A stretch of 64,000 nucleotides of DNA from Caldalkalibacillus mannanilyticus JCM 10596 (GCF_000615945.1 NZ_BAMO01000006.1:84914-148913); one strand, 5' to 3'. Counted from the stretch's first letter, positions 8,756 to 18,513 are shown. Notes: a model not told the origin generated them from the letters alone. Numbers and translations are program-made.

Positions 8756-10147
8756 TTATTTAGCAATATCGTTCTGAATCAAACATTGTTCATCACAATG
8801 TGATGATGGGATAATCGTTCTTCTGCTTGCTATGTAATCATATAATTTCTGACCCACTCCACATAGTCTAGCAAGAAGTAATACTGGTAGGATAAGCCAC
8901 ATAATAGGAACTCTTTTGGACATCTCAATAAAAGAATCAATCCCCTCAGATATTACAGTTCCAGATAACTTTTTGCACAGCATTCTTTCCTCCGCTCTTT
9001 GTAGATCAATTCCATACTCAACAGCCACTTTCTCATCTCGAAACGATTTAAATTTAATCAATCGAAACCAATCAAACCGATGAATCCGCTCTACACTCTT
9101 AATACACATCGGACACCATCCATCATAAAAGACATATAGCTGTTTTTTTCTAATTTGCGTATCATTTCCAAGTCTTCTTCCTTTCCATTTTAATCCTAAT
9201 TTAATTCTTTTTAAAGTGTTTAAATAATAATTTTTAATATTTCTGTATTCTCTGTCAGAAAACAACAATAAATCGATACTAATCATAATAAAAGAGAAGG
9301 AAAGTAGCCCCATTCCAATAGCAATACCAAAATGAAATCCAACAGCACCAAATACTACAACGTATTTGGTTACTCGATTAAATAGTAAAAATGGAAAGGC
9401 GATTTTCACAAGAATCGAAAGATAGGTAAAAACAACGATAAGAAAGTCTGACTGTAATAATAAATGACGAAAAAATGGAGATGAGAATTGTTCCACTTGT
9501 AAAATATAATAAACAGCCGTACCGTTATTCCACATCTCTCCCATAACCTGATACAATCCAGATGCAACATACATAAGACATAATTGAATAATACATAAAA
9601 GAATAGCTACATTATGAAAAATAGTTCCCAGCTGATACTTAAATTGATGTTTCCTTTCACTACGCTTACTCTTAAAATGTATAGAATCCAAGGAAAAATA
9701 AGCTGTATTGTTGGCAAACATTAAATAAAAAAGCATGAGCCGCAGGATGTTATCTCCCCCATCAGATATTAACACCGTTCTGTCTAACAACGACCAAAAA
9801 AAGATAAATTGTAAAACAGATACAACTCTCCCTTTGTACCCGATAATATATAGCAAAGATACGATGATCCCTAAGTGGTAAATAAAATTGAAGTATGCTA
9901 AAGAGTCTGAAAATTGGTAGAGTGAGATAGAGCCTGTCATACTTAATATATGTAAGTATTCTTCATGCGTCATCACACCATTAGGGGACCATAAAAATAG
10001 TCTTTGATTATAATGAATCAGATACGTATATAGAATGACTAGCCCAAAACAAATTCTGGTCAAGCTAGCACCGATAAGAAATCTTTCCTGTGACAATTTT
10101 TCAACCAGTGGTAAGCCATATCCGTTTTTCATATTAACCCCTAACAT
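8756..10147 (-). CDS. SdpB-like HTTM membrane protein fused to a DCC thioredoxin-like domain
   Basis: A 463-residue polytopic protein. Residues 20-300 contain about seven hydrophobic segments typical of the HTTM family, which includes the membrane domain of vitamin K-dependent carboxylase and SdpB; SdpB is needed to mature the SDP toxin in B. subtilis. The C-terminal third (about 335-455) is a DUF393/DCC domain opening with LYVFYDGWCPMCIKS (Cys345, Cys348), a DxxCxxC motif expected to act as a thiol-disulfide oxidoreductase. ATG 10147 follows AAGGAGG. It sits 53 bp after the SdpA-like gene. SdpB itself lacks this domain, so the fusion is notable. Carboxylase activity cannot be inferred from HTTM membership alone. 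Confidence 0.82.
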   Translation of the reverse strand: MLGVNMKNGYGLPLVEKLSQERFLIGASLTRICFGLVILYTYLIHYNQRLFLWSPNGVMTHEEYLHILSMTGSISLYQFSDSLAYFNFIYHLGIIVSLLYIIGYKGRVVSVLQFIFFWSLLDRTVLISDGGDNILRLMLFYLMFANNTAYFSLDSIHFKSKRSERKHQFKYQLGTIFHNVAILLCIIQLCLMYVASGLYQVMGEMWNNGTAVYYILQVEQFSSPFFRHLLLQSDFLIVVFTYLSILVKIAFPFLLFNRVTKYVVVFGAVGFHFGIAIGMGLLSFSFIMISIDLLLFSDREYRNIKNYYLNTLKRIKLGLKWKGRRLGNDTQIRKKQLYVFYDGWCPMCIKSVERIHRFDWFRLIKFKSFRDEKVAVEYGIDLQRAEERMLCKKLSGTVISEGIDSFIEMSKRVPIMWLILPVLLLARLCGVGQKLYDYIASRRTIIPSSHCDEQCLIQNDIAK

Positions 10148-10200
10148 TCTCTTGCCCTCCTTATTCCCCTCTTCCAGTCATCATCTAATTAGATTGAATC

Positions 10201-10922
10201 TTAAAAAGGGGCACTAATAGATTGATAGGTTTGCTTAGGAAAATCAAAATATTCTTGATGAACATTATATTCGCTATTTCTCCTTTCCGAAAATGGGACT
10301 GTATCTGTAACAATGACTCTCAATTGTACTGATTCTATTTCATCAGCAGGAAATAATTGTTTGGCAATGGCAAAGGAGTAACGATAGATATATTGAACTC
10401 CCTGTTCTCTGTAACTATTTAGAGATTCATCCATTTCTGAAAGATTAGTTGTATTTGTATGTGTCTGATCCTTGTCACTCAATTGCTCTCCATAAGTATG
10501 GTCCTCTTTCTCTTTTTTGTTCTTAATTTTCAGAAAAATATCATCTTGATGAAAGCTCTGATGGATTCCAGACATTGGTACTCTAACAAGTTTATTATAC
10601 GGGCTGATGATATTTTCTGACTGGCTTCAATTAAAGAGGTACTAATATCAATCCACTCCGAACGAATAGACTCCTGTTGATTTTCTGGTTTATAATCAAC
10701 TTTCATTAATAACGTATAGTTATGAGAAATTGGCGAAGGGGCAAAAAGCTGCCACGTTTGCGTAAATAATGGATCCATATATGCTTTAATAAGTGGATTA
10801 TATTTTGCTGTTATGGGATTCAAAGGAATGATATAGAAAACGGTCATGACGATATGTATCAGTGCCATACAGACTAATGGGTAAGCAACCAACCCTAAAT
10901 AAATTTTTTTATTTTTTCCCAT
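10201..10922 (-). CDS. DUF5819/SdpA-like protein (frame broken)
   Basis: About 240 restored residues: an N-terminal membrane anchor (VAYPLVCMALIHIVMTVFYI), then PLNPITAKYN and TQTWQLFAPSPISHNY, the Trp-Phe-Ala-Pro core typical of DUF5819/SdpA-family proteins. SdpA is a membrane-associated protein required with SdpB for maturation of the secreted SDP toxin. ATG 10922 (MGKNKK) is the likely start, after GGTGA and downstream of a hairpin at 10950-10991. The frame shifts at about 10613-10616: after EASQK the sequence should continue NIISPYNKLVRVPMSG, which needs one extra A in AAAA. The C-terminal half is hydrophilic and ends DFPKQTYQSISAPF. It is the second gene of the peptide operon. Confidence 0.75.
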
Positions 10923-10949
10923 CGGATCACCAACTCCTAGAATAGATCT

Positions 10950-10991
10950 AATGGACCAATATGAATTTTTTTCCATCCACATTGGTCCATT
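10950..10991 (-). promoter_or_regulatory. Intra-operon hairpin after the peptide gene
   Basis: A perfect 11-bp inverted repeat, AATGGACCAAT and ATTGGTCCATT, is separated by 20 bases and lies between the peptide stop and the DUF5819 start. There is no U-tract, so partial attenuation or 3'-end protection of the peptide transcript is likelier than full termination. Such hairpins often raise structural-peptide expression over that of maturation genes. Confidence 0.6.
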
Positions 10992-10997
10992 ATGTAA

Positions 10998-11306
10998 TTA
11001 CTTATTGAAAACGATCTCTACTCCGTTATCGTATGAATAATCTGGTACACTCCAAATGCCTGTGATTTTATCAAATGCCCAAGCACCTGCCGCTGCACCA
11101 AATCCTCCTGCAACCGAACCTGCAACTACCTTCGCTCCAGCAACCACCAGAGGAAACCATTCCGGGTTCATTTCGCTTCCACTACTCATAGTTTCGAAGT
11201 TTTGCTCTGTTACATACATCTCTGGAGTTGAAGCAAAAGCCGAGTTTACGAGAGAAGCACCGATAAAAACAGATAACGCTAAAATACATAAAAGCATTTT
11301 CTTCAT
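10998..11306 (-). CDS. Small secreted peptide precursor, SdpC-like candidate toxin
   Basis: A 102-residue precursor. The true start is ATG 11306 (MKKMLLCILALSVF), seven bases after GGGAGGTGA; an upstream in-frame ATG would consume that site. Residues 1-25 form a signal peptide ending NSAFA. The predicted exported part is about 77 residues: an acidic stretch, then WFPLVVAGAKVVAG, GSVAGGFGAAAGAWAFDKI and an aromatic, acidic tail. The Gly/Ala-rich amphiphilic core is typical of membrane-active bacteriocins. It contains no cysteine after the signal. It heads the operon with SdpA-like and SdpB-like genes, as the toxin gene belongs with sdpAB. I recognise no named family, so toxin function rests on context and composition. 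Confidence 0.7.
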   Translation of the reverse strand: MKKMLLCILALSVFIGASLVNSAFASTPEMYVTEQNFETMSSGSEMNPEWFPLVVAGAKVVAGSVAGGFGAAAGAWAFDKITGIWSVPDYSYDNGVEIVFNK

Positions 11307-11329
11307 TTTCTCACCTCCCATATTAGTGA

Positions 11330-11381
11330 TGTGCTTTATCTAGCACAGTTTCATATTAAAATATTCACACTATTGCAACAA
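11330..11381 (-). promoter_or_regulatory. Peptide-operon promoter and palindromic operator
   Basis: On the minus strand, TTGTTG (11376-11381) and TAATAT (11353-11358) are 17 bp apart. Just downstream, TGTGCT-N6-AGCACA (11330-11347) is a perfect palindrome between promoter and ribosome binding site, placed where a repressor could bind or a small mRNA hairpin form. No obvious ComA-type box is seen upstream. Confidence 0.5.
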
Positions 11382-11394
11382 TCGTTTATAACGC

Positions 11395-11424
11395 AAAAAG
11401 GATTGCGCTCTCACGCAATCCTTT
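11395..11424. terminator. Terminator between gcv and the peptide operon
   Basis: AAAGGATTGCG and CGCAATCCTTT form a perfect 11-bp stem with a six-base loop; on the minus strand TTTTTGCG follows. It lies directly after the lipM relic and so may originally have been the lipM terminator. Confidence 0.8.
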
Positions 11425-11429
11425 AGCTA

Positions 11430-11536
11430 GGAAATGTTCTCCTTACCTCAATAAATTCCATTCATCTGTGGAATATTTCTTCTCGACTAATTCTACAACC
11501 AATTCCTTCTTCTCTTTTGCTAGCTCCACATCTTTA
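11430..11536 (-). pseudogene. lipM 3'-end fragment (relic)
   Basis: About 105 bp matching the end of lipM (3945-4050) at roughly 90% identity, including its stop codon. The minus-strand translation ends [17 protein letters not shown], against [17 protein letters not shown] in the intact gene. Most changes are silent or conservative and the frame is kept, so it diverged as coding sequence before truncation. It abuts the end of gcvPB, as expected of the ancestral gcvPB-lipM order with the first 700 bp of lipM deleted. Confidence 0.87.
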
Positions 11537-11546
11537 CAATCGTTCT

Positions 11547-13011
11547 CTATTCCTTACTCCAGCGTAAAATTGGTTTTCTGGCAGCCATTACCTCATCTAA
11601 TCGTCCGATCACAGTTGAATGAGGAGCTTCTTGTACAATCTCTGGATTTTCACTTGCTTCTTTGGCGATCTGAATCATTGCTTCAATAAATTCATCTAGG
11701 GTTTCCTTAGATTCTGTTTCAGTAGCTCAATCATCAGACATTCTTCTACAATCAATGGGAAATAGATCGTAGGTGGATGATAGCCAAAATCAAGCAAGCG
11801 CTTGGCAATATCTAACGTTCGAACCCCTTGAAGCTTCTGACGACGTCCAGAAAGAACAAATTCATGCTTACAATGCCTATTATACGGCAGGTCATAATAA
11901 GGTTCAAGTCTACGCATCATGTAATTCGCATTAAGAACGGCTTGTTCAGATACCTTGCGTAACCCAATAGGTCCCATCGTACGAATATACGTATACGCTC
12001 GAACCAAAATTCCGAAGTTTCCATAATAAGCCTTGACTCGACCGATTGATTGAGGACAATCATAGTCAAATGTAAAGCGGTCTCCCACTTTCTTTAATAC
12101 AGGTTTAGGAAGGAAAGGTATCAGGTCTTTTTTCACACCCACTGGGCCTGCTCCAGGACCGCCACCACCATGAGGCGTTGTAAAGGTTTTGTGTAGGTTT
12201 AAGTGCACCACATCAAAGCCCATATCCCTGGTCTTGCTATGCCGAGAATCGCGTTGGCATTCGCTCCATCATAGTAAAGCAGACCTCCAGCCTCGTGAAC
12301 CACTTCAGCAATTTCAGCAATACTTTCTTCAAAAAGTCCCAATGTATTTGGATTGGTCAGCATGAGAGCACATGTATCAGGTCCAACCACCTTGCGCAAC
12401 TCCTCTAATTCCACCAAGCCTCTTTCATTAGAAGGAATCGTAATCGTTTCTAAGCCAGCAACGGAGGCTGTCGCTGGGTTCGTTCCATGGGCAGAGTCTG
12501 GTACGATAACCTTGGTACGCTGTACACCTTCACCACGAGCCTCATGGTAGGCACGAATCATCATCAGACCCGTGTACTCACCATGAGCACCTGCCGCTGG
12601 TTGAAGAGTGACTTCATCCATTCCAGTTATTTCTTTAAGATCCTCTTGTAGATTGTAGAGTAGCTCAAGAGCCCCCTGCACACTTTCCTCAGGTTGATAA
12701 GGATGGATTCTGGAAAAGCCCGGGTAACGAGCCACATCTTCATTTATTTTCGGGTTATATTTCATCGTGCACGAACCGAGTGGATAGAAGCCGTTATCAA
12801 TTCCATGATTTCTTCGGGAAAGCTCGGTATAATGACGAATTAATTGAAGTTCAGATACCTCTGGAAGCTCAGCAGGGACTTCTCTAAGCATTCCGGCAGG
12901 GATAACCGATGTAATCTCTATTTCTGGAACATCATTTTCTGGGAGGGAATAAGCGATTCTTCCTTGCTTACTCATTTCAAATATTAGTGCTTTGTCCTGT
13001 GTATTATTCAT
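11547..13011 (-). CDS. gcvPB: Glycine dehydrogenase (decarboxylating) subunit 2 (two frame breaks)
   Basis: PLP-binding half of the P-protein, which decarboxylates glycine and passes the aminomethyl group to lipoylated GcvH. ATG 13011 overlaps the gcvPA stop by one base (TAATG). The PLP lysine lies in [15 protein letters not shown]. The frame breaks at 12226-12228, where [13 protein letters not shown] needs GGGG but GGG is read, and at about 11725, where [15 protein letters not shown] needs one more C. Repairing both gives 488 residues ending LRWSKE at 11547, normal for the family. Two independent one-base losses inside perfectly conserved sequence argue for sequence error. If they are real, glycine cleavage would be lost. 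Confidence 0.88.
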
Positions 13012-14357
13012 TATAGAATCCCCTCCAATACTTGAGCAAAACGATCAATCTCTTCTTTCGTCTTCACTTCCGTCACAGCCACAAGCATATGATTCTCAAG
13101 CTCCGAGTAATCCTGACTTAAGTCAAATCCGCCAATAATGCCTTGACTTAAAAGAGCTTGATTCACTTCCTTCACAGGCTTCGACAGCTTGATCACAAAT
13201 TCATTGAAGAAGGGTTGATTAAAGACAACTTCTACTCCTTTTACTTGGCTTAATCGTTCCTTAGCATAATGTGCTTTCTGAATATTGAGCATTGCCGCTT
13301 CTTGAACACCATTCTTGCCAAGAGCGGTCATAGCGACAGAGGCTGCAATCGCATTTAAAGCTTGATTGGAACATATGTTTGAAGTCGCCTTTTCACGGCG
13401 AATATGCTGTTCGCGCGCTTGTAAGGTTAGAACAAAACCACGTTTTCCATTGTCATCAACGGTTTGCCCCACCAATCTACCCGGAATTTTACGCATTAAT
13501 TTCTGATTCACTGCGAAATATCCACAGTGTGGTCCTCCAAATGCAGTCGGAATACCAAATGGCTGAGCATCACCCACAACCACATCAGCTCCATAAGCAC
13601 CAGGTGGTTGAAGTGCTCCTAGAGCAAGCGGGTTTGATTTAACAATGAAAATCCCTTTTTGCGCATGCGTCAATTGTTCAATGCGAGCAAGGTCTTCTAG
13701 ATTCCCGAAGAAGTTCGGATATTGAACAATGACAGCTGCTGTTTCTCCATCAATCGCCGCTTCGAGTTGAGTTAGATTCGTTACGCCATTTTCTACCTCA
13801 ACCTCCACAATCTCTATGCCCAAGCCCTTAGAAGACGTATGTAAAATACTGCGAGCCTCAGGATGAACACTCTTAGAAATCACAATTTTTTTCTGTTTAC
13901 CTAACCCAGAAGCCATAGCAGCGGCTTCTACTAATGAAGTTAGACCATCATACATCGAAGAATTGGCTACATCCATCCCTGTTAATTCACAGATCATCGT
14001 CTGAAATTCAAACATGGCTTGAAGCTCACCCTGACTAATTTCAGGCTGATAAGGAGTATAGGCTGTATAGAATTCAGAACGAGAAATCACATGATTAACA
14101 ACGCTTGGAATATAGTGCTCATACGTACCAGCACCTAAAAAGGAGGAGTATTCTAATGAATGTGCATTTTTGGCTGCTAACCCCATTAGATATCGTGTTA
14201 ATTCTGTTTCATTTAATGCTTTTGAAACCTGAAACTCCCCTTTAAACCTCACCTTATCAGGAATATCTGAAAACAACTCGTCAATAGAGTTGATTCCGAT
14301 CTCTTTCATCATTTCCTGTTGATCTACATCTGTCATCGGTAAATATCTAAATTTCAC
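13011..14357 (-). CDS. gcvPA: Glycine dehydrogenase (decarboxylating) subunit 1
   Basis: Partner of GcvPB in the two-subunit P-protein of Gram-positive bacteria. About 448 residues, intact. The chosen start is GTG 14357 ([13 protein letters not shown]), eight bases after AAGGTGG; an upstream in-frame GTG at 14369 overlaps that site. Landmarks include [14 protein letters not shown] (near residue 80), [27 protein letters not shown] and the C-terminal GGFDLSQDY segment. It lies 23 bp after restored gcvT and is translationally coupled to gcvPB. Expression should follow the upstream glycine riboswitch. Confidence 0.95.
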   Translation of the reverse strand: MKFRYLPMTDVDQQEMMKEIGINSIDELFSDIPDKVRFKGEFQVSKALNETELTRYLMGLAAKNAHSLEYSSFLGAGTYEHYIPSVVNHVISRSEFYTAYTPYQPEISQGELQAMFEFQTMICELTGMDVANSSMYDGLTSLVEAAAMASGLGKQKKIVISKSVHPEARSILHTSSKGLGIEIVEVEVENGVTNLTQLEAAIDGETAAVIVQYPNFFGNLEDLARIEQLTHAQKGIFIVKSNPLALGALQPPGAYGADVVVGDAQPFGIPTAFGGPHCGYFAVNQKLMRKIPGRLVGQTVDDNGKRGFVLTLQAREQHIRREKATSNICSNQALNAIAASVAMTALGKNGVQEAAMLNIQKAHYAKERLSQVKGVEVVFNQPFFNEFVIKLSKPVKEVNQALLSQGIIGGFDLSQDYSELENHMLVAVTEVKTKEEIDRFAQVLEGIL

Positions 14358-14380
14358 TATGCTTCCCACCTTAGCATCTA

Positions 14381-15480
14381 TTATTTTGGACGTTTGTAAA
14401 ACGGACTCTTCACCACAACCGCTTTTACGTTTTTATTACGAATCTCGATTTCCAGCTCTTGACCCATCGAAGCATATGCTGTTTCTACTAGGGCTAAGCT
14501 ACATTTTTCTTTAAGGTAGGGGATTGCGTTCCTGTTGTAACCTCTCCTACTTTTTTCTCCCCGACAAATACCGGATAGCCATGACGTGGAATTCCTCTCT
14601 CCAGCATTTCAATTCCGACAAGCTTACGAGGAGCTCCATTTTCTTTCTGTTCCTTTAAAACTTCTTTCCCAATAAATTCAACTTCTTTATCTATTTTAAC
14701 AGCAAATCCTAACCCTGCTTCTATCGGGGTAATATCCGCCGTTATTTCCTGACCATATAAAGGAAGCTTTGCTTCAAAACGTAAGGTATCACGAGCACCT
14801 AGACCGCACGGAAGAACCCCTTCGTCTCTGCCTACCTCTAAAATCGATTTCCATACCTCTATCGCATCTTTCGGAGCAAGATAGATTTCAAATCCATCTT
14901 CCCCAGTATATCCTGTACGGGATACAAGCGCTGGAATACCGTTTATATCTACCTGATCTTTAAAATGAAAAAAAGAGATCTCTGCTAGATTGACAGTCGT
15001 TAGCTTCTGTAGAATTTGTTCTGCCAGTGGCCCCTGTAGTGCTAGCTGAGCCATTTCATCCGACACATTCAAGACCTCAACGTCTCCTTCTACATGCTTC
15101 TGTAGCCATTCCACATCCTTAGAAATATTTCCAGCATTGATCACGACCAGATAATCATGATCTGCCTTCTTATAGACTAGCAAATCGTCAACTGTTCCCC
15201 CATCTGGGTAGCACATCGGACTATATAAAGCTTTTCCATCGACCAAGGTAGAAACATCATTGGTCACCATTTTTTGAAGATAATCTAGGGCATCTGGTCC
15301 TTTTACTGTCACCTCACCCATATGAGATACATCAAAAAGTCCTGCCTTTGTACGTACTGCTTCATGCTCTTCTTTAATGCTCGAAAATTGAACGGGAAGA
15401 TCCCATCCTCCAAAATCAATGGTTTTCGCTCCGTATTCTGCATACACAGGATAGAGCGGAGTTCTTAATAATTGAGTCAT
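14381..15480 (-). CDS. gcvT: Aminomethyltransferase, T-protein (frame broken near 3' end)
   Basis: Transfers the methylene of aminomethyl-lipoyl-GcvH to tetrahydrofolate, releasing ammonia. Landmarks: [20 protein letters not shown] near the N-terminus, [40 protein letters not shown], and [16 protein letters not shown]. The open frame stops early at 14494 after PTLKKNVA. One extra T at about 14495 restores [20 protein letters not shown] and a stop at 14381, giving the usual 366 residues. First gene of the gcv operon, directly behind the riboswitch and its terminator. Confidence 0.92.
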
Positions 15481-15533
15481 CCGTACACCCCCAAAAACAT
15501 TTTGTTCATTCTTATCCTTTTGCTGTAGGATAC

Positions 15534-15576
15534 AAAAAAAGGACAGAAAAATACAGGGACCCTGTATTCTCTGTCC
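15534..15576 (-). terminator. Riboswitch expression-platform terminator
   Basis: On the minus strand GGACAGAGAATACAGGG pairs with CCCTGTATTTTTCTGTCC and is followed by TTTTTTT, just upstream of the gcvT ribosome binding site. Glycine binding upstream should disfavour this hairpin and switch the operon on. Confidence 0.85.
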
Positions 15577-15747
15577 ATCTTACCTGAGAGTTACCCTTAT
15601 ACATGATAAGGTTTCCCCTTTGGTGGTTCGCTATACCGAACTCTCTCCAGAGGTGCGTCATCCAAGAGTCTTTTTGCCTGAGAGATTCACCTATGTCAGG
15701 TTTGCTCCTTCGGCGCCACAGTAACTACCTTGTGGTCTCTCCTCCTG
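15577..15747 (-). promoter_or_regulatory. Tandem glycine riboswitch (gcvT element)
   Basis: Two aptamers are readable on the minus strand. The first contains GCGCCGAAGGAGCAAACC and CTCTCAGGCAAAAAGA. The second contains AAGGGGAAACC and ACTCTCAGGTAAGATGG. Both match the glycine-aptamer core (CCGAAGG/GGGGAAA loop followed by CTCTCAGG). The linker GGAGAGAG between them is also typical. The 15748-15883 stretch between this element and yqhH holds the divergent promoters but no clear -35/-10 pair. Confidence 0.94.
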
Positions 15748-15883
15748 CAATCATTCGCGAGTATTCTATTACGAGATTTTGACTATACTATGTATGATTC
15801 CGTACAATATTTATCCTATCATTATTCAATGTTCATTTCCAGACATATTTTCATCAAAATCGACATAAAGGATGTGCTTTCTT

Positions 15884-17583
15884 GTGAATATTCCTGTCCA
15901 TTTTAACCACGATTGGCTTCAAACCATGGAGAAAAAGATGAAAGAGGATGGGCCCTGGGATAAACTCGAACTATTTCAATTAGCATTGCAGGCAGAAAAA
16001 AACCTCATGATCAGTGATTTTGATTCCTTAGAGTGTCTAAAGCATCTGCCACCCTCACTCCTTTTCCGCACCAAATTGAAGCTGCACAACAGGTATTAAC
16101 AGAGATGCACGGAAAGGCTATCTTGGCTGATGAAGTAGGGCTGGGCAAAACCATTGAAGCTGGACTCATCCTTAAAGAATATATGATTCGAGGCTTGGTG
16201 AAAAAAGCTCTTATACTCGTTCCCGCTTCTCTTGTTATCCAATGGACCAAAGAGTTGAATCAGAAATTTGGAATTGCCGCCATGGCGCAAAAAAAAGAGT
16301 ACATGTGGAAGCAATACGATATTTTAGTCGCTTCTATTGATACGGCAAAGCGTCCTCCCCATTGTGACCATGTATTAGAGCAAGAATACGATATGATCAT
16401 CATAGACGAAGCTCATAAATTAAAAAACCATAAATCAAAGAATTATGAATTTATCACTCAGCTCAAGAAAAAGTATTGTTTGCTATTAACAGCTACGCCT
16501 GTGCAAAACGAGCTTTCTGAATTATTTAATCTCGTTTCTCTCCTTCGTCCTGGAATTCTAGGAGATCCCGCAGAATTTAATCAGAATTTTGTTCAAGGAA
16601 AAAGAGAGTCTAAGAACAGTGAGCAGCTACAAGCCTTATTAAAGAAAGTCATGATTCGAAACATGCGTAAGGACGGAGGTGTTCACTTTACAAAACGGCA
16701 TGTACATAATATTCATTTAGAGCTTTCTACTGAGGAAAGAAGGTTATATGATTCTGTCACTCAGTTTGTGCGCAATCAATATCAAGAGCATCAAGGCGTA
16801 AGCAGCGCATTCTCTACTATTACTTTACAACGCGAGATTTGTAGCAGTCGGGAGGCAACCTTTCTCACCCTCTATCAAATGTATCAAAAAACAGAAGAAG
16901 GCTCCCCTATCAGAAAAGAAATTTGGGAGCTCATGAGCTTGATCAAAGAAATTAATAACCATTCCAAGGCAAAAAAAATGGTCGAGTTAATTCAAGAAGT
17001 GGATGATAAAGTGATCGTCTTTACAGAGTATAGAGCCACTCAGGATTACCTGCAACGCTTTCTCTATGAGCATGGCATCTCTTCTGTTCCGTTTCGTGGA
17101 GGATTTAAGCGGAGCAAAAAAGACTGGATGACAGAATTATTTCAACAAAGAGCTCAAGTGCTTATCGCCACAGAAGCAGGAGGAGAAGGGATCAATCTAC
17201 AGTTTTGTAATCGAATCATTAACTATGATCTCCCTTGGAATCCCATGAGAGTAGAGCAGCGAATTGGACGGGTCCATCGATTAGGACAAAAACGAGATGT
17301 ACACATCTATAACCTGACAACCAAAGGAACGATTGAGGAATATATCCTTTATCTCTTATATGAAAAAATTAATTTATTTGAAATGGTTATTGGAGAATTA
17401 GATCAGATCATTGATAAAATGAAACTTAAAACCTCGATTGAGGATAACCTAACCGAAATCTTCTTAGCTTCTGAATCAACGAAAGAAATCGAGATAAAAC
17501 TAGATAATTTTACCCAATATATTCAATCGATGAAAGAAGCTTATGTGAACGAAACGAATCAAATCGAGGAGGGACATTCCTAA
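15884..17583 (+). CDS. yqhH: SNF2-family DEAD/H helicase YqhH (frame broken)
   Basis: RapA/SNF2-like DNA translocase, divergent from gcvT exactly as in B. subtilis. Start GTG 15884 (VNIPVHFNHDWL) lies nine bases after AAAGGATG; ATG 15872 sits within that site. The frame breaks at 16052-16054: LECLKHLPPLTPFPHQIEA needs CCCC where CCC is read. The restored protein is 566 residues. Motifs: Walker A LADEVGLGKTIEAG, Walker B IIIDEAHKLKN, LLTATPVQN, then the second RecA domain with VFTEYRATQDYL, ATEAGGEGINLQF and QRIGRVHRLGQ. The biological role is unknown in the family. Confidence 0.9.
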
Positions 17584-18409
17584 TGAATTCGGCTGAAATA
17601 CGTGACTTTGTAGAGCAATATCTTCTTGCTCAGGAATGTGCAATTGTGGTCAAAGATCCAGCATATTTAACGACTCGGTTATCCATCCAAGTAGATAAAG
17701 ATATAGCGAATCGACCTTATTATTGGATGTTCGTAGAGAGAACAGGTGCTGAACCCCAACCCATGCAGCTTACCTTTATCTTCGATGAAGAAAAAACCGG
17801 TGAACAGGTACAAGGGGAGCTGATTAAGTTCGGTTGCTGGAGCTCCATCAGATCTTTCATTCTGCCAAGCAGCATGGGCAATATATTCGCCTCTATGAAG
17901 AAATATCCCCGTCCAGTTCGACTCAAGGACTGATTCCATGGCTATTGCTCAACTATAAAATCTCATTCATCAGCGATCAAAAAAAGGATCTTTATTATCC
18001 CATTGGATTCAATCTGATCACAGGTCAAATCCTTACTCATTTTGATACGGTACTGACACAAGTTCAGCTTACACCCAAAATACCAGATTACCATTTCACT
18101 CTTCGTCCGATTTATTCTCTTTCATCTGCCACACAGCACATAGAACAGCATCTCCGCTCCTTTTTAGCAGAACAGGATCAAAGCTGGGCAGATGAAGCAA
18201 ATCAACGTCTAGATGAGGAAATTGAACTGATGAAGTCCTTTTTTGACTCAACGAGTGAAGAGGATATGCTACTGCTTGAAAAAAAACGAGAAGAAATTGA
18301 TCGTTATCGTCCTAAAATCGAAGTCAGCCCGATCAACGTAGGGATCATCTATCTCCAAACCAAGCTTACAGAAACCTCTTCAAAGCATGATTCGATGAAA
18401 CAAACCTAA
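17583..18409 (+). CDS. yqhG: YqhG family protein (frame broken)
   Basis: Conserved Bacillales protein of unknown function, encoded with yqhH. ATG overlaps the yqhH stop (TAATG), so the two are translationally coupled. The frame breaks at about 17836-17840: GELIKFGC should continue LELHQIFHSAKQHGQYIRL, which needs one extra base (probably C in TGCCTGG). Restored length is about 275 residues, close to the B. subtilis protein. The C-terminal third is acidic and helical (LDEEIELMKSFFDSTSEED). No catalytic motif is visible. Confidence 0.85.
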
Positions 18410-18513
18410 AATAGCTAAATTTCACCCGACAGGTTCCTACAGGATGTTTTGCATATTTTCGGTAAGATAAGCATAGGAAGTAGGATGATCTGCAAAAAGG
18501 AAGGAGTGCCTTC

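Noticed and set aside
5104..11400. Prophage or insertion sequence as carrier of the island
   Set aside because: No integrase, transposase, terminal inverted repeats or tRNA attachment site; the only boundary marks are the gcvPB and lipM relics.
11547..13011. Programmed frameshifting or true split gcvPB
   Set aside because: No slippery heptamer or stimulatory structure is apparent, and the same kind of one-base loss recurs in many unrelated genes.
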